From: Streptomyces sp. Alt3
Lineage (GTDB): Bacteria; Actinomycetota; Actinomycetes; Streptomycetales; Streptomycetaceae
Reading direction: 5' to 3'
Assembly (NCBI RefSeq): GCF_030719215.1
Contig: NZ_CP120983.1
Location: forward strand, 2,914,001 to 2,978,000
DNA length: 64,000 nt
Of the stretch, positions 8,394 through 17,389 are shown piece by piece. A program made the position numbers and the translations under genes. The notes under the pieces are model-generated. The model saw only the letters and a program-made list of their open reading frames with translations, searched no databases and was not told the DNA's origin. Positions within the stretch are counted from its first letter, which is position 1; every line of letters starts with the position of its first letter.

Positions 8394-9164
8394 TCAGCCG
8401 GAGGACTTGGGCAGCTCGCCGCCGTAGTCGACCGTGTCGTCCTCGGTCGGCGCCTCCAGCTCGAAGGCATGGCCCCAGTCGGCGAGGGAGACCGTCCCGC
8501 CTCCCCCGCCACGGGCGACACGCAGTGGATACGGGGTGCCCTTCAGGGAGATGTCCAGGGCTCCGCCCTCACCCTTTCCGCCCATGATCTGCACGGTACG
8601 GACTCCGCCGACCGTGCCCCGGTCGCCCTTGTTGACCTTTCCGTGCAGCGTGAGCATCCCGTCGAGGAGCGTGTCCTTCTCCGTGAAGCCGCGCAGCTGC
8701 TGATAGGTCGGGTCGTCCTCGGGAACCTTGACGTACTTGCCTTCGAGCTTGTCGGCGGCCTGCTCGCTCCCGTCGTCGCCCTGCTCGTTCTTCCAGAAGC
8801 CCGCGTCGGCCTTGAGGAAGAGTTCGTCGCCGATGCGCAGCAGCTCGAAGGTGTTCTGCTTCGAGGTGACAGACCCCGTGCCGCCCTTGCCGCTGAGCTG
8901 CATGTTCAGGGTGTACGTCCCGCCCTTGCTGACCAGTTTGCCCGTCAGCCGCACGGCTTCCGCGGCATCGGCGGCGGCCCGCGCCTTCTTGTCGATCTGT
9001 TCTGCCGTCAGCTTGCCGACGCCGTTGGTCCCCTTGTCCGGGTCCTCTCCGGCGCAGGCCGTGAGCGCGACGGTCAGCCCCGCGCAGAGCACCACGGCGA
9101 AAGCGGTCCGGCGACGGGCCCGGACGGCCGGGGCGGATGAGGTCACGGGCGCACTGCCTCTCAT
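8394..9164 (-). CDS. Secreted lipoprotein, LppX/LprG-like
   Basis: A 256-residue predicted lipoprotein. A basic N-terminus and hydrophobic stretch end in the lipobox LTAC, so the mature protein would be lipid-anchored at Cys37 and face outward. The following region (AVRLTGKLVSKGGTYTLNMQLSGKGGTGSV) has the beta-rich pattern of the LppX_LprAFG family of mycobacterial and streptomycete lipoproteins, which carry lipids across the envelope; this family link is an inference. The ATG at 9164 lacks a clear ribosome site; a GTG at 9146 with AGAGG upstream is an equally good start. It is divergent from the MgtE-like gene. Confidence 0.8.
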   Translation of the reverse strand: MRGSAPVTSSAPAVRARRRTAFAVVLCAGLTVALTACAGEDPDKGTNGVGKLTAEQIDKKARAAADAAEAVRLTGKLVSKGGTYTLNMQLSGKGGTGSVTSKQNTFELLRIGDELFLKADAGFWKNEQGDDGSEQAADKLEGKYVKVPEDDPTYQQLRGFTEKDTLLDGMLTLHGKVNKGDRGTVGGVRTVQIMGGKGEGGALDISLKGTPYPLRVARGGGGGTVSLADWGHAFELEAPTEDDTVDYGGELPKSSG

Positions 9165-9318
9165 CTGTGTGTCGGGGTTGGCAGACCGCAGCGTACCCGT
9201 GCCGCGTACGCCGTTCGGCAGAGCTCCGTACGGACGGTCCGCCAGGGCGGCACGGACCGGTACGGGCTAGCCTGATCACTGCGAAGGAGCACGTGAGGGA
9301 CGGAGGGAGGCGCACAGG

Positions 9319-10593
9319 ATGGCTGCAGGCACTCCCAGGGTTTTCGTCTCGCACCTCGCCGGCGTACCGGTGTTCGACCCCAACGGCGACCAGGTGGGCC
9401 GGGTCCGTGACCTGGTGGCGATGCTCAGGGTCGGCGGCAAGCCGCCACGGCTGCTCGGCATGGTCGTCGAGGTCGTCAGCAGGCGGCGCATCTTCGTGCC
9501 GATGACCCGGGTGACGGGGGTCGAGTCGGGGCAGGTCATCACCACCGGTGTGGTCAACATGCGGCGCTTCGAGCAGCGCCCGACCGAGCGACTCGTCCTC
9601 GGCGAGTTCCTCGACCGGCGGGTGCGTCTCGTGGAGACGGACGAGGAGGTGACCGTCCTCGACGTCGCCATCCAGCAGCTCCCGGCCCGCCGCGACTGGG
9701 AGATCGACAAGTTCTTCGTGCGCAAGGGCCGAGGCGGAGCCCTTCGCCGCAAGGGCGAGACGCTGACCGTGGAATGGTCGGCGATCAGCGGCTTCTCGCT
9801 GGAGGAGCACGGTCAGGGCGCCGAGAACCTGGTGGCGACCTTCGAACGGCTGCGCCCCACCGATGTCGCCAACGCTCTGCACCACCTGACGCCCAAACGC
9901 CGGGCCGAGGTCGCCGCGGCCCTCGACGACGACCGTCTCGCGGACGTCCTGGAGGAGCTCCCGGGTGACGACCAGGTGGAGATCCTCGGCAAGCTGGCGG
10001 AGGACCGCGCCGCGGACGTCCTGGAGGCGATGGACCCGGACGACGCGGCCGACCTGCTCTCGGAGCTGCCCGAGGCCGACAAGGAGCGGCTGCTGGCCCT
10101 GATGCGGCCGGACGACGCCGCCGACGTACGGCGCCTGCTGTCGTACGAGGAGCGGACCGCGGGCGGGCTGATGACGACCGAGCCGATCATCCTGCGGCCC
10201 GACGCCACCGTCGCCGACGCGCTGGCCAGGGTCCGTCAGCAGGACCTCTCGCCCGCGCTGGCCGCGCAGGTGTACGTGTGCCGGTCGCCGGACGAGACGC
10301 CGACCGGCAAGTACCTGGGTACCGTGCACTTCCAGCGGCTGCTGCGGGATCCGCCGTTCACCCTGGTCAGCTCGATCGTCGACAGCGATCTCGTGCCGCT
10401 GACTCCGGAGACCCCCCTGCCGGCCGTGACCAGCTATCTGGCCGCGTACAACCTGGTCTCGGTGCCCGTGGTGGACGAGAGCGGGTCGCTGCTGGGCGCT
10501 GTGACCGTCGACGACGTGCTCGACCACCTGCTGCCCGAGGACTGGCGCGAGACGGACTTCCAGGGCGAGGAGGGGATCGCCGGTGGCCGCTGA
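9319..10593 (+). CDS. Soluble MgtE-like protein with PRC-barrel and CBS domains
   Basis: A 424-residue cytoplasmic protein. Residues about 8-80 look like a PRC barrel (VFDPNGDQVGRVRDL). Residues about 170-270 are the MgtE N-terminal repeat domain (HHLTPKRRAEVAAALDDDRLADVLEELPGDD split over the repeats), and the last 130 residues are a CBS pair (GLMTTEPIILRPDATVADAL; SVPVVDESGSLLGAVTVDDVLDHLLPEDW). The MgtE membrane pore is absent, so this is not itself a channel. A GGGAGG site precedes the ATG. It overlaps the DUF1003 gene by 11 bases, implying coupled translation, and the pair recurs across actinobacteria. Confidence 0.88.
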   Translation: MAAGTPRVFVSHLAGVPVFDPNGDQVGRVRDLVAMLRVGGKPPRLLGMVVEVVSRRRIFVPMTRVTGVESGQVITTGVVNMRRFEQRPTERLVLGEFLDRRVRLVETDEEVTVLDVAIQQLPARRDWEIDKFFVRKGRGGALRRKGETLTVEWSAISGFSLEEHGQGAENLVATFERLRPTDVANALHHLTPKRRAEVAAALDDDRLADVLEELPGDDQVEILGKLAEDRAADVLEAMDPDDAADLLSELPEADKERLLALMRPDDAADVRRLLSYEERTAGGLMTTEPIILRPDATVADALARVRQQDLSPALAAQVYVCRSPDETPTGKYLGTVHFQRLLRDPPFTLVSSIVDSDLVPLTPETPLPAVTSYLAAYNLVSVPVVDESGSLLGAVTVDDVLDHLLPEDWRETDFQGEEGIAGGR

Positions 10594-11161
10594 GGACCGT
10601 TCGAGGGCCGTGGCGACGGGTGCGTCGGGCATCGTGCGCCCGCCGCGGCCCCGGCTCGACCTGCCCAAGGCGCCGAGGCGACGGCTGCTGCCCGAGTACG
10701 ACCCCGAGGCGTTCGGCCGCTTCTCCGAACGTATCGCCCGGTTCCTGGGCACCGGACGGTTCATCGTCTGGATGACGCTGATCATCATCGTCTGGGTGGT
10801 GTGGAACATCTTCGCACCGGAGCAGCTGCGGTTCGACGAGTACCCCTTCATCTTCCTGACCCTGATGCTCTCCCTCCAGGCCTCCTACGCCGCCCCGCTG
10901 ATCCTCCTCGCGCAGAACAGGCAGGACGACCGCGACCGGGTGACCCACGAGCAGGACCGCAAGCAGAACGAGCGCTCGATCGCGGACACCGAGTTCCTCA
11001 GCCGGGAGATCGCCGCGCTGCGGATGGGCCTCGGTGAGGTCGCCACCCGGGACTGGATCCGCTCGGAGCTGGAGGCCATGGTGAAGGATCTGGAGGAGCG
11101 CCGGCTCTTCTCCCAGGCCGAGAGTGACGAAGGCGACCGGGGAGGGGCTACCCGCCCGTAG
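10583..11161 (+). CDS. DUF1003 membrane protein
   Basis: A 192-residue protein with a GTG start inside the end of the MgtE-like gene. After a proline/arginine-rich N-terminus it has two close membrane segments (residues about 60-80 and 92-110: WMTLIIIVWVVWNIF and PFIFLTLMLSLQASYAAPLIL) followed by the DUF1003 hallmark LLAQNRQDDRDR and a charged, probably coiled-coil tail. The function of DUF1003 is unknown. Its tight coupling with a CBS/MgtE-like regulator suggests a two-part system linked to divalent cations or membrane status; this is inference. Confidence 0.88.
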   Translation: MAAEDRSRAVATGASGIVRPPRPRLDLPKAPRRRLLPEYDPEAFGRFSERIARFLGTGRFIVWMTLIIIVWVVWNIFAPEQLRFDEYPFIFLTLMLSLQASYAAPLILLAQNRQDDRDRVTHEQDRKQNERSIADTEFLSREIAALRMGLGEVATRDWIRSELEAMVKDLEERRLFSQAESDEGDRGGATRP

Positions 11162-11173
11162 GCACCCGCGCCG

Positions 11174-11186
11174 TACCATCGTCGGT
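11174..11186 (+). promoter_or_regulatory. Candidate -10 box for a leaderless transcript (mrp)
   Basis: TACCAT at 11174-11179 ends 7 bases before the ATG of the Mrp gene at 11187, and no Shine-Dalgarno is present. The gene could therefore be read from its own leaderless promoter as well as from the upstream operon. Confidence 0.4.
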
Positions 11187-12320
11187 ATGGCTACGGAAGA
11201 CGCGGTGCGCGAAGCGCTGGCGACAGTGAACGACCCGGAGATCCACCGGCCGATCACCGAGCTCGGCATGGTGAAGTCGGTCGAGATCGACCCTGACGGT
11301 GTGGTCGCTGTCACCGTGTATCTCACGGTCTCCGGCTGCCCGATGCGCGAGACGATCACCAAGAACGTGACCGACGCGGTGGCCCGTGTCGAGGGCGTGT
11401 CGCGGGTCGAGGTCACGCTCGACGTGATGAGCGACGAGCAGCGCAAGGAGCTCGCCGCGTCGCTGCGCGGCGGCACCGCGGAGCGCGAGGTGCCGTTCGC
11501 CAAGCCCGGCTCGCTGACCCGGGTCTACGCGGTGGCGTCCGGCAAGGGCGGCGTCGGCAAGTCCTCGGTGACGGTCAACCTCGCGGCGGCGATGGCCGCC
11601 GACGGGCTGAAGGTCGGTGTGGTCGACGCGGACATCTACGGGCACAGCGTGCCCCGGATGCTCGGCGCCGACGGCAAGCCGACCCAGGTCGAGAACATGA
11701 TCATGCCGCCGTCGGCGCACGGCGTGAAGGTGATCTCCATCGGCATGTTCACCCCGGGCAACGCCCCGGTGGTGTGGCGCGGTCCCATGCTCCACCGCGC
11801 GCTGCAGCAGTTCCTCGCCGACGTGTACTGGGGCGACCTGGACGTCCTGCTCCTCGACCTGCCGCCGGGCACCGGGGACATCGCGATCTCCGTGGCGCAG
11901 CTCGTCCCGAACGCCGAGATCCTGGTCGTCACCACCCCGCAGCAGGCCGCCGCCGAGGTGGCGGAGCGGGCCGGCTCGATCGCCGTGCAGACCCACCAGA
12001 AGATCGTCGGTGTCGTCGAGAACATGTCGGGCATGCCGTGCCCGCACTGCGACGAGATGGTCGACGTCTTCGGTTCGGGCGGTGGGCAGCGGGTCGCCGA
12101 CGGGCTGACGAAGACGGTCGGCGCCGAGGTCCCGGTGCTGGGGTCCATCCCGATCGACGTACGCCTGCGCGAGGGCGGCGACGAGGGCAAGCCCGTCGTC
12201 CTGTCCGACCCGGACTCCCCCGCGGGCTCCGCGCTGCGCTCCATCGCGGAGAAGCTGAGCGGCCGTCAGCGCGGTCTGTCCGGCATGTCGCTGGGTCTCA
12301 CCCCGCGCAACAAGTTCTGA
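11187..12320 (+). CDS. mrp: Mrp/NBP35 family ATP-binding iron-sulfur carrier
   Basis: A 377-residue P-loop protein of the Mrp/ApbC family, which carries iron-sulfur clusters to apo-proteins in the cytosol. Residues 1-80 are a MIP18/DUF59 domain. The deviant Walker A motif GKGGVGKS is at residues 119-126, DADIYGHSVPRMLG follows, and the CxxC pair that holds a bridging cluster is visible in MPCPHCDEM. Start ATG 11187 gives the usual MATEDAVREAL N-terminus; an upstream in-frame GTG/ATG run is less likely. It is 25 bases after the DUF1003 gene and ends at a strong hairpin. Confidence 0.94.
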   Translation: MATEDAVREALATVNDPEIHRPITELGMVKSVEIDPDGVVAVTVYLTVSGCPMRETITKNVTDAVARVEGVSRVEVTLDVMSDEQRKELAASLRGGTAEREVPFAKPGSLTRVYAVASGKGGVGKSSVTVNLAAAMAADGLKVGVVDADIYGHSVPRMLGADGKPTQVENMIMPPSAHGVKVISIGMFTPGNAPVVWRGPMLHRALQQFLADVYWGDLDVLLLDLPPGTGDIAISVAQLVPNAEILVVTTPQQAAAEVAERAGSIAVQTHQKIVGVVENMSGMPCPHCDEMVDVFGSGGGQRVADGLTKTVGAEVPVLGSIPIDVRLREGGDEGKPVVLSDPDSPAGSALRSIAEKLSGRQRGLSGMSLGLTPRNKF

Positions 12321-12327
12321 GCGTGCG

Positions 12328-12370
12328 ACGGGCGGTGGGCGGCCTCCTCGGAGAGCCGCCCACCGCCCGT
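12328..12370. terminator. Strong bidirectional hairpin terminator
   Basis: A perfect 16-bp stem (12328-12343 with 12355-12370) and an 11-base loop lie between the convergent mrp gene and the gene ending at 12382. Confidence 0.88.
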
Positions 12371-12381
12371 ACGCGTGCCGC

Positions 12382-13047
12382 TCAGCTCTCGTCGTACGAC
12401 GCGATGTCGCCGATCACCGCGAAGCCCAGACCGTAGGCGCTCATTCCGCGCCCGTACGCGCCGATGTGTACCCCGTCGGGCGCCGAGCCCGCGAGGACCC
12501 AGCCGAACTCGGACTCCCTGTAGTGGAAGTCCACCGGGACGCCGTCCACCGGGAGGGACAGCGTCGACCAGGGCGCCCGGCCCAGGTCGTCCGCGAGTTC
12601 GAACGCGGTTTCCGTCTGCTGGTTCAGCCATTCGCCACGCAGCGTGTGGTCCATCTGCGGGGGCCACGTGCAGTCCAGCAGGCCCGAGCCCGCCAGCCAG
12701 GCCGCCGACGACACCGTGGTGGCGTCCAGCACCCCCGTACCGTCGTCGCTGTCCCGCACCGGACTGCTGCCCACGGTCACGACCACCGCGAAGCGCGCCT
12801 TCTCCGCCCCGGCGTCGGCCCGTACGACGGGCTCCTCGCCGTGCCCGGTGGAACCGTGCTGCACCGTGTCGTCCGCCGCGGCGGTGACGTGCATCAGCCA
12901 GCGCCGGCCCGTGAAGGCCTCGTCCAGCCCGTACCAGGGGAACGGCGCCTTGAGATAGCCGTCGACAGTACGCCGGGTCGCCGGCACCCCCTCTGCGGTG
13001 TCCGCGCTGGGCGCACCGTCCGCCCCTACCCGACTCGTCGTCTCCAT
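12382..13047 (-). CDS. Conserved hypothetical protein (Streptomyces)
   Basis: A 221-residue soluble protein that I do not recognise. It has a Trp-rich first part (LKAPFPWYGLDEAFTGRRWLMHV) and a C-terminal half with short beta-strand-like segments (PVDFHYRESEFGWVLAG, HIGAYGRGMSAYGLGFAVIGD). No signal peptide, membrane segment or catalytic motif stands out. ATG 13047 follows GAGGAGG at good spacing. It lies downstream of tatB on the same strand but 126 bases away with its own candidate promoter (TATTCT on the minus strand near 13140). Confidence 0.75.
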   Translation of the reverse strand: METTSRVGADGAPSADTAEGVPATRRTVDGYLKAPFPWYGLDEAFTGRRWLMHVTAAADDTVQHGSTGHGEEPVVRADAGAEKARFAVVVTVGSSPVRDSDDGTGVLDATTVSSAAWLAGSGLLDCTWPPQMDHTLRGEWLNQQTETAFELADDLGRAPWSTLSLPVDGVPVDFHYRESEFGWVLAGSAPDGVHIGAYGRGMSAYGLGFAVIGDIASYDES

Positions 13048-13173
13048 CTGCCCGGCCGCCTCCTCGATCTTTCACTGATCCGGAGCGGCCCTCCCCCCGT
13101 GGGCATGGGCAACCTCGCAACCGGACAGATGGAGAATAGCCATACCGTCCGGACGAGTCGGGATTGACGGGTC

Positions 13174-13662
13174 TCAGGTGGCGTCTGCGTCGAAGGGCGG
13201 GCGATCGTCCCTGACCGGCTGCGCGGGCTTCTTCAGGAGATCGGGCGTGGACTTCTCGAGGAGGTCGGGCGTCGACTTCTTCAGAAGGTCGGGCGTGGCG
13301 GCGGCACCGGCCGCAGCGGCGGCGGGGGCGCTCTCGCGGCCGTTCACCGCGTCGGTGACCTCGGCCATCTCCTTGCGCAGGTCGAAGCTCTCGCGGATCT
13401 CCTTGAGCCCCAGGTCGTCGTTGCCGTCCATGAGCTGCTTGCGGACGAACGTCTTGGGGTTGAGGTCCTCGAACTCGAAGTCCTTGAACTGCGGTCCGAG
13501 CTCCGAGCGGATGTCCTCCTTGGCGCTGTCGGAGAACTCACGGATCTTGCGGATGGTGCGCGTGACGTCCTGGATGACCTTCGGGAGCTTCTCCGGGCCG
13601 AATACGAGCACGGCGAGAACCACGAGCGTCAGCAGCTCGAGTGCGCCTATGTCATTGAACAC
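13174..13662 (-). CDS. tatB: Twin-arginine translocase subunit TatB
   Basis: A 162-residue TatB-type protein. It begins FNDIGALELLTLVVLAVLVFGPEKLP, a single membrane helix followed by the conserved F-G-P-E-K-L-P hinge, then an amphipathic helix and a charged region; with TatC it recognises Tat substrates at the membrane. I chose GTG 13662, preceded by GAGGAG, over an ATG 75 bases upstream that would add non-family residues. The C-terminal tail has three tandem copies of an octapeptide TPDLLKKS. It sits behind the htrA-like gene, as in the mycobacterial sigE-rseA-htrA-tatB block. Confidence 0.93.
   Translation of the reverse strand: MFNDIGALELLTLVVLAVLVFGPEKLPKVIQDVTRTIRKIREFSDSAKEDIRSELGPQFKDFEFEDLNPKTFVRKQLMDGNDDLGLKEIRESFDLRKEMAEVTDAVNGRESAPAAAAAGAAATPDLLKKSTPDLLEKSTPDLLKKPAQPVRDDRPPFDADAT
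13225..13296 (-). repeat. Three 24-bp tandem repeats in tatB
   Basis: Three in-frame 24-base units encode TPDLLKKS, TPDLLEKS and TPDLLKKP (residues 123-146 of TatB), in the disordered tail. Confidence 0.9.
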
Positions 13663-13779
13663 CTTGCTGCTCCTCGTGTTCTCTGCGTCTACTCCGCGTG
13701 GTCTCCGCCGCCAGGTCAGGGGCCCGGACCGCTCCACGGTACCCGGCGAAGCTGTCCGTGCGGTACCTGCCGGTGGCCG

Positions 13780-15606
13780 TCAGGTGCCACTGGCCGAACC
13801 CAGGGTCAACGTCATGGACAGGTCCTTGCCACCGCGGGTCAGGACGAGATCCAGCCGGTCACCGGGCCGGTGGGCGCGGATCTTGACGATCAGTTCCTCA
13901 CCGCTGTGCACGCGCCGGCCCTCCACCTCGGTGATGATGTCGCCGGACCTGATGCCCGCCTTGTCGGCCGGGCCCCCCTCGGTCACCGCGGCCGCGCCGT
14001 CGGCCGCCTTGCCGCCGACCTTCGCCCCGTCGCCGGTGAACTCCATGTCGAGCGTGACGCCGATCACGGGGTGGGTGGCCTTGCCGGTGCTGATCAGTTC
14101 CTCGGCGACCCGCTTGCCCTGGTTGATCGGTATCGCGAAGCCCAGGCCGATGGAACCGGACTGGCCGCCGTCGAGGCCTGATCCGCTGTCGGCGGCGCGG
14201 ATCGCGCTGTTGATGCCGATGACGCGGGCCTCGGCGTCGACCAGGGGGCCGCCGGAGTTGCCCGGGTTGATCGGGGCGTCGGTCTGCAGGGCGTCGACGT
14301 AACTGACGTCGGTGCCGTCACCCTTCTCGCCGCCCGCGGTGATGGGGCGCTGCTTGGCGCTGATGATGCCGGAGGTGACCGTGTTGGACAGGTCGAAGGG
14401 CGCGCCGATCGCCACCACCGGGTCGCCCACCTGCACGTTGTCGGAGTTGCCGAGGGGAAGTGGTGTGAGACCGGAGACGCCCGTCACCTTGACGACGGCC
14501 AGGTCGTAGCCGCTGTCCTTGCCGACGATCTCGGCCGCCGCGCTCTCCCCGCCGCTGAAGGTGACGGTGATGTCGCCGTTCGAGCCCGCGGGGGCGACCA
14601 CGTGGTTGTTGGTGAGGATGTGGCCCTTGTCGTCGAGGACGAAACCGGTGCCCGTGCCGGATTCGGCGGAGCCGTTCACGTGCAGGGTGACCACGCTGGG
14701 CAGTGCGCTGGCGGCGATACCGGCGACGCTGTCGGGTGCCCGCCCGCCGGCGTCCCGGCCGGACTGCGGCAGTTCGAGCGTGGTCAGGCCGCCGTTGCGC
14801 TCGACATAGGCACCGACTCCGCCGCCTATCCCCCCGGCGAGAAGGGCGAGCAGCGCCGCGCCGACGAGGACGGTCCCCCGACGGGCCTTGCGCGGCCGGA
14901 TGTCGTCCGCGCCCTGGCCGGGGCCGGGGTGGCTCAACGGCTGCCCCGGCGCGCCCCACGGGTCGTAACGCAGCCACTGGGAGGTCTGCTGCGGGGTCTG
15001 CCCGGGGGGCTGGGGAGCCGGGTGCTGCTGCGGCACGGTGTGCGGCGGGGGCGGCGAAGCCCAGGCCTCGCCACGCTGTTCCCCGCCGATCCCGGCGGGC
15101 GCGGGGCCGGTCGCGGCGAGCGGAGCGGCCGTGCCGTGGCCGTCCGTACCGGCGTACGGCGGCGGTACGGGCGTCCCGTGGGCGGGGGTCGCCACCGGGC
15201 GCTGCACAGGCGGCGCGGGCGCCCACGGCCCCGGACCGCCGTAGGGCGGGGTGCTGTACTCGTCGGGCGCGTGCAGCGGCTGCGCGCGGTGGGTGTGCGG
15301 CTCGGCGACGGGCGGCGCGGAGGCCACCTCGGGGGCCGCCGGCGCGTGCGTGCCCCGTTCGGCGACGGGCGGCACGGGGGCGGCGGGCGGCGCGGGCGTG
15401 TAGTCGCCGTCCGGTGTCGTCCGCGGGGGCCGCTCCCCGGACCGGGACGCGGTGGACCCGCCGGGAACGGCCGGCGCCGTCCCCGGAGCGTCCGCGACGT
15501 CGGCGGTGGCGGCCGCCCCGTCCTCCGGCCCGGCCTGACGGTTCCGGTCCGTGGAGGGACGGCTCCACCACTTCGTCTTCGGCCCGCTGGGCTTCCCGTC
15601 GTCCAT
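13780..15606 (-). CDS. Membrane-anchored HtrA/DegP-like serine protease with PDZ domain
   Basis: A 608-residue protein. Residues 1-240 are proline-rich and cytoplasmic, one membrane helix follows (about 246-266, VLVGAALLALLAGGIGG), then a trypsin-like domain outside the cell with His335 (TNNHVV), Asp368 (GYDLAVVKV) and Ser451 (NPGNSGGPLV), and a C-terminal PDZ domain (about 515-605). Such proteases clear or process misfolded envelope proteins. Start ATG 15606 has GGGGAG just upstream; an ATG at 15663 is less likely. It follows the sigma/anti-sigma pair and probably belongs to that regulon. Confidence 0.93.
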   Translation of the reverse strand: MDDGKPSGPKTKWWSRPSTDRNRQAGPEDGAAATADVADAPGTAPAVPGGSTASRSGERPPRTTPDGDYTPAPPAAPVPPVAERGTHAPAAPEVASAPPVAEPHTHRAQPLHAPDEYSTPPYGGPGPWAPAPPVQRPVATPAHGTPVPPPYAGTDGHGTAAPLAATGPAPAGIGGEQRGEAWASPPPPHTVPQQHPAPQPPGQTPQQTSQWLRYDPWGAPGQPLSHPGPGQGADDIRPRKARRGTVLVGAALLALLAGGIGGGVGAYVERNGGLTTLELPQSGRDAGGRAPDSVAGIAASALPSVVTLHVNGSAESGTGTGFVLDDKGHILTNNHVVAPAGSNGDITVTFSGGESAAAEIVGKDSGYDLAVVKVTGVSGLTPLPLGNSDNVQVGDPVVAIGAPFDLSNTVTSGIISAKQRPITAGGEKGDGTDVSYVDALQTDAPINPGNSGGPLVDAEARVIGINSAIRAADSGSGLDGGQSGSIGLGFAIPINQGKRVAEELISTGKATHPVIGVTLDMEFTGDGAKVGGKAADGAAAVTEGGPADKAGIRSGDIITEVEGRRVHSGEELIVKIRAHRPGDRLDLVLTRGGKDLSMTLTLGSASGT

Positions 15607-15695
15607 GCTCTCCCCGCAACTGGCCCATGGACGCCCCACAGAGGCGTCCCTCCCGGAATTCAACCAGGTTTGCGAATCGGCGTGCAGGGTCCCGG

Positions 15696-16631
15696 TCAGC
15701 GCAGCGGGGTGAGGGGCGTCGCGCGGTCGTGGAGCGGCGGGGCGGAGGCCGTCGCGGACGGCTTAGGGTCCGCGCCCCCGCCGACCGCCGCCGAGTACAG
15801 CGGGCCGGCGTCCGTCGGGCGTATCAGCGGCGGCACGGCCACGTTGAGCACGGGGAAGGCGAACGTGCCCCCGGTGAGCACCGTGGTGTTCAGCAGCGTG
15901 GGCGCGGAGGCGGACACGGACCGGACGGACGAGGACGGCGCGGCCGTCGGCCGGGCATCCCGGTTCTCTCCGAACGCGAGGGCGCCGCCACCACTGCGGC
16001 TGGCCGCGGCGGTGGAACCGCCCGTCCGTTCGTCGGCTGCGAGCGGGGTGGCGTTGCTGCCCGCGCCCTCGGCACTGAGCGGCGGCTCGGGTCCGTAGTC
16101 GAGCGGGAGCGAGCCTCCCAGGGCGATGGCCGCGAGCGAGACGGCGCTGGCCGCGACGAAGGCGAAGCGCCTCGCGCGCCAGGGCGAACGGTCGGCGTCC
16201 CGCGCCACGTCATGGATGCGGAAGCCGGACCCGGACGCGTCGCCGGGGAGCACTGCGGTCGAGCCGTGGGCGGTGGGGAGGTATCCGAAGCCGTCCAGCG
16301 GCGAACGAGCCCGGTCGGTCGGCACGCCGGGTTGCAGTACGGGGAAGCCCCCGTCGCCGAAGCGCCGTCCGGCGTCCGGGGGGCCGTCGTCGCCACCGCC
16401 GGGAAGGCCCTGCAGGCGGGCGAGGAACCCCTCCGAGGGCGAGGGGGCCGCGGAGGTCGCGAAGGCGCTCTTCAGCCGCCGCTGGGAGTCGGCCTCGGCC
16501 TTGCACCGGGCGCAGGTCGCCAGATGGGCCAGGACCCGCTCCCGGGCGTCGTGTTTGAGCTCGCCGTCGACGAGCGCGGCGAGCCGGTCCCCCAGATGCT
16601 GTTCGGCGGGGGTCGCACCTGCGCCACTCAC
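15696..16631 (-). CDS. Zinc-binding anti-sigma factor (RseA-like)
   Basis: A 311-residue membrane protein. Its N-terminus carries a ZAS/zf-HC2 motif, HLATCARC, with His36, Cys40 and Cys43 placed for zinc, which in this family holds the cognate ECF sigma factor. A membrane helix lies near residues 160-180 ([18 protein letters not shown]), and the outer part is Ala/Gly/Ser-rich. The start codon overlaps the stop of the sigma gene by four bases (ATGA at 16628-16631), so the two are translationally coupled. It is the counterpart of M. tuberculosis RseA by position and domain. Confidence 0.9.
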   Translation of the reverse strand: MSGAGATPAEQHLGDRLAALVDGELKHDARERVLAHLATCARCKAEADSQRRLKSAFATSAAPSPSEGFLARLQGLPGGGDDGPPDAGRRFGDGGFPVLQPGVPTDRARSPLDGFGYLPTAHGSTAVLPGDASGSGFRIHDVARDADRSPWRARRFAFVAASAVSLAAIALGGSLPLDYGPEPPLSAEGAGSNATPLAADERTGGSTAAASRSGGGALAFGENRDARPTAAPSSSVRSVSASAPTLLNTTVLTGGTFAFPVLNVAVPPLIRPTDAGPLYSAAVGGGADPKPSATASAPPLHDRATPLTPLR

Positions 16632-17389
16632 GCCGCTCCGCCCTCCCCCGCGAGGACCGCGTCCGCAAGGGAACGCTGCTCGGCACGGGCCTCGGGCGAA
16701 CGGTGCTTGAGCGCCTTGCGCAGGTGCGAGCGGCCGCGGTGGATGCGGCTGCGCACCGTCCCGAGCTTGACGCCGAGTGTGGCGGCGATCTCCTCGTACG
16801 AGAGACCCTCGATGTCGCAGAGCACGACCGCGGCACGGAACTCGGGCGCGAGGGTGTCCAGCGCCTGCTGCACGTCCGCGTCGAAGTGCGTGTCGTTGAA
16901 GACCTGCTGCGGGGAGGGCTCACGGCTCGGCAGCCGCTCGGCCGCGTCGTCACCGAGGGAGTCGAAACGGATCCGCTGCTTGCGGCGGACCATGTCCAGG
17001 AAGAGATTCGTCGTGATCCTGTGCAGCCAGCCCTCGAAGGTGCCGGGGGTGTAGGTCGACAGCGACCGGAAGACGCGGACGAAGACCTCCTGGGTGAGGT
17101 CCTCGGCGTCGTGCTGGTTGCCCGTCAGCCGGTAGGCGAGGCGGTACACGCGGGCGCTGTGCGTGCTGACGATCTCTTCCCATGAGGGCGGGGTCCACGC
17201 CTGGGAATCCGCATCTGAGGCGAAGGTCGCGGTCGGTGCGGAAGCGTTGGAAGAACGGTCAGCAATGTCGGTCACGGATTTCGGCTCACCAGCCGACCTG
17301 AGAAGACGCCGCAGCGCACCTCTCCGATCCACAGGCGCAGCCGCACCTCCCCTATCGGCTCTGGTGGTGTCCAGTGGAGCCCCTACCAT
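16628..17389 (-). CDS. ECF RNA polymerase sigma factor (M. tuberculosis SigE-like)
   Basis: A 253-residue group 4 sigma factor. Region 2 is seen as [28 protein letters not shown] and [19 protein letters not shown]; region 4 as [44 protein letters not shown]. The N-terminal 70 residues are a variable extension. I chose ATG 17389 with GAGG five bases upstream; a GTG two codons earlier is possible. The downstream anti-sigma, HtrA and TatB genes match the mycobacterial sigE cluster, which answers envelope stress. It is not the Streptomyces sigE of the cell-wall cse operon. Confidence 0.94.
   Translation of the reverse strand: MVGAPLDTTRADRGGAAAPVDRRGALRRLLRSAGEPKSVTDIADRSSNASAPTATFASDADSQAWTPPSWEEIVSTHSARVYRLAYRLTGNQHDAEDLTQEVFVRVFRSLSTYTPGTFEGWLHRITTNLFLDMVRRKQRIRFDSLGDDAAERLPSREPSPQQVFNDTHFDADVQQALDTLAPEFRAAVVLCDIEGLSYEEIAATLGVKLGTVRSRIHRGRSHLRKALKHRSPEARAEQRSLADAVLAGEGGAA

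Noticed and set aside
8569..10851. 760-codon minus-strand frame across the lipoprotein and MgtE-like genes
   Set aside because: It runs through two well-supported genes and an intergenic promoter region, and its protein is low-complexity.
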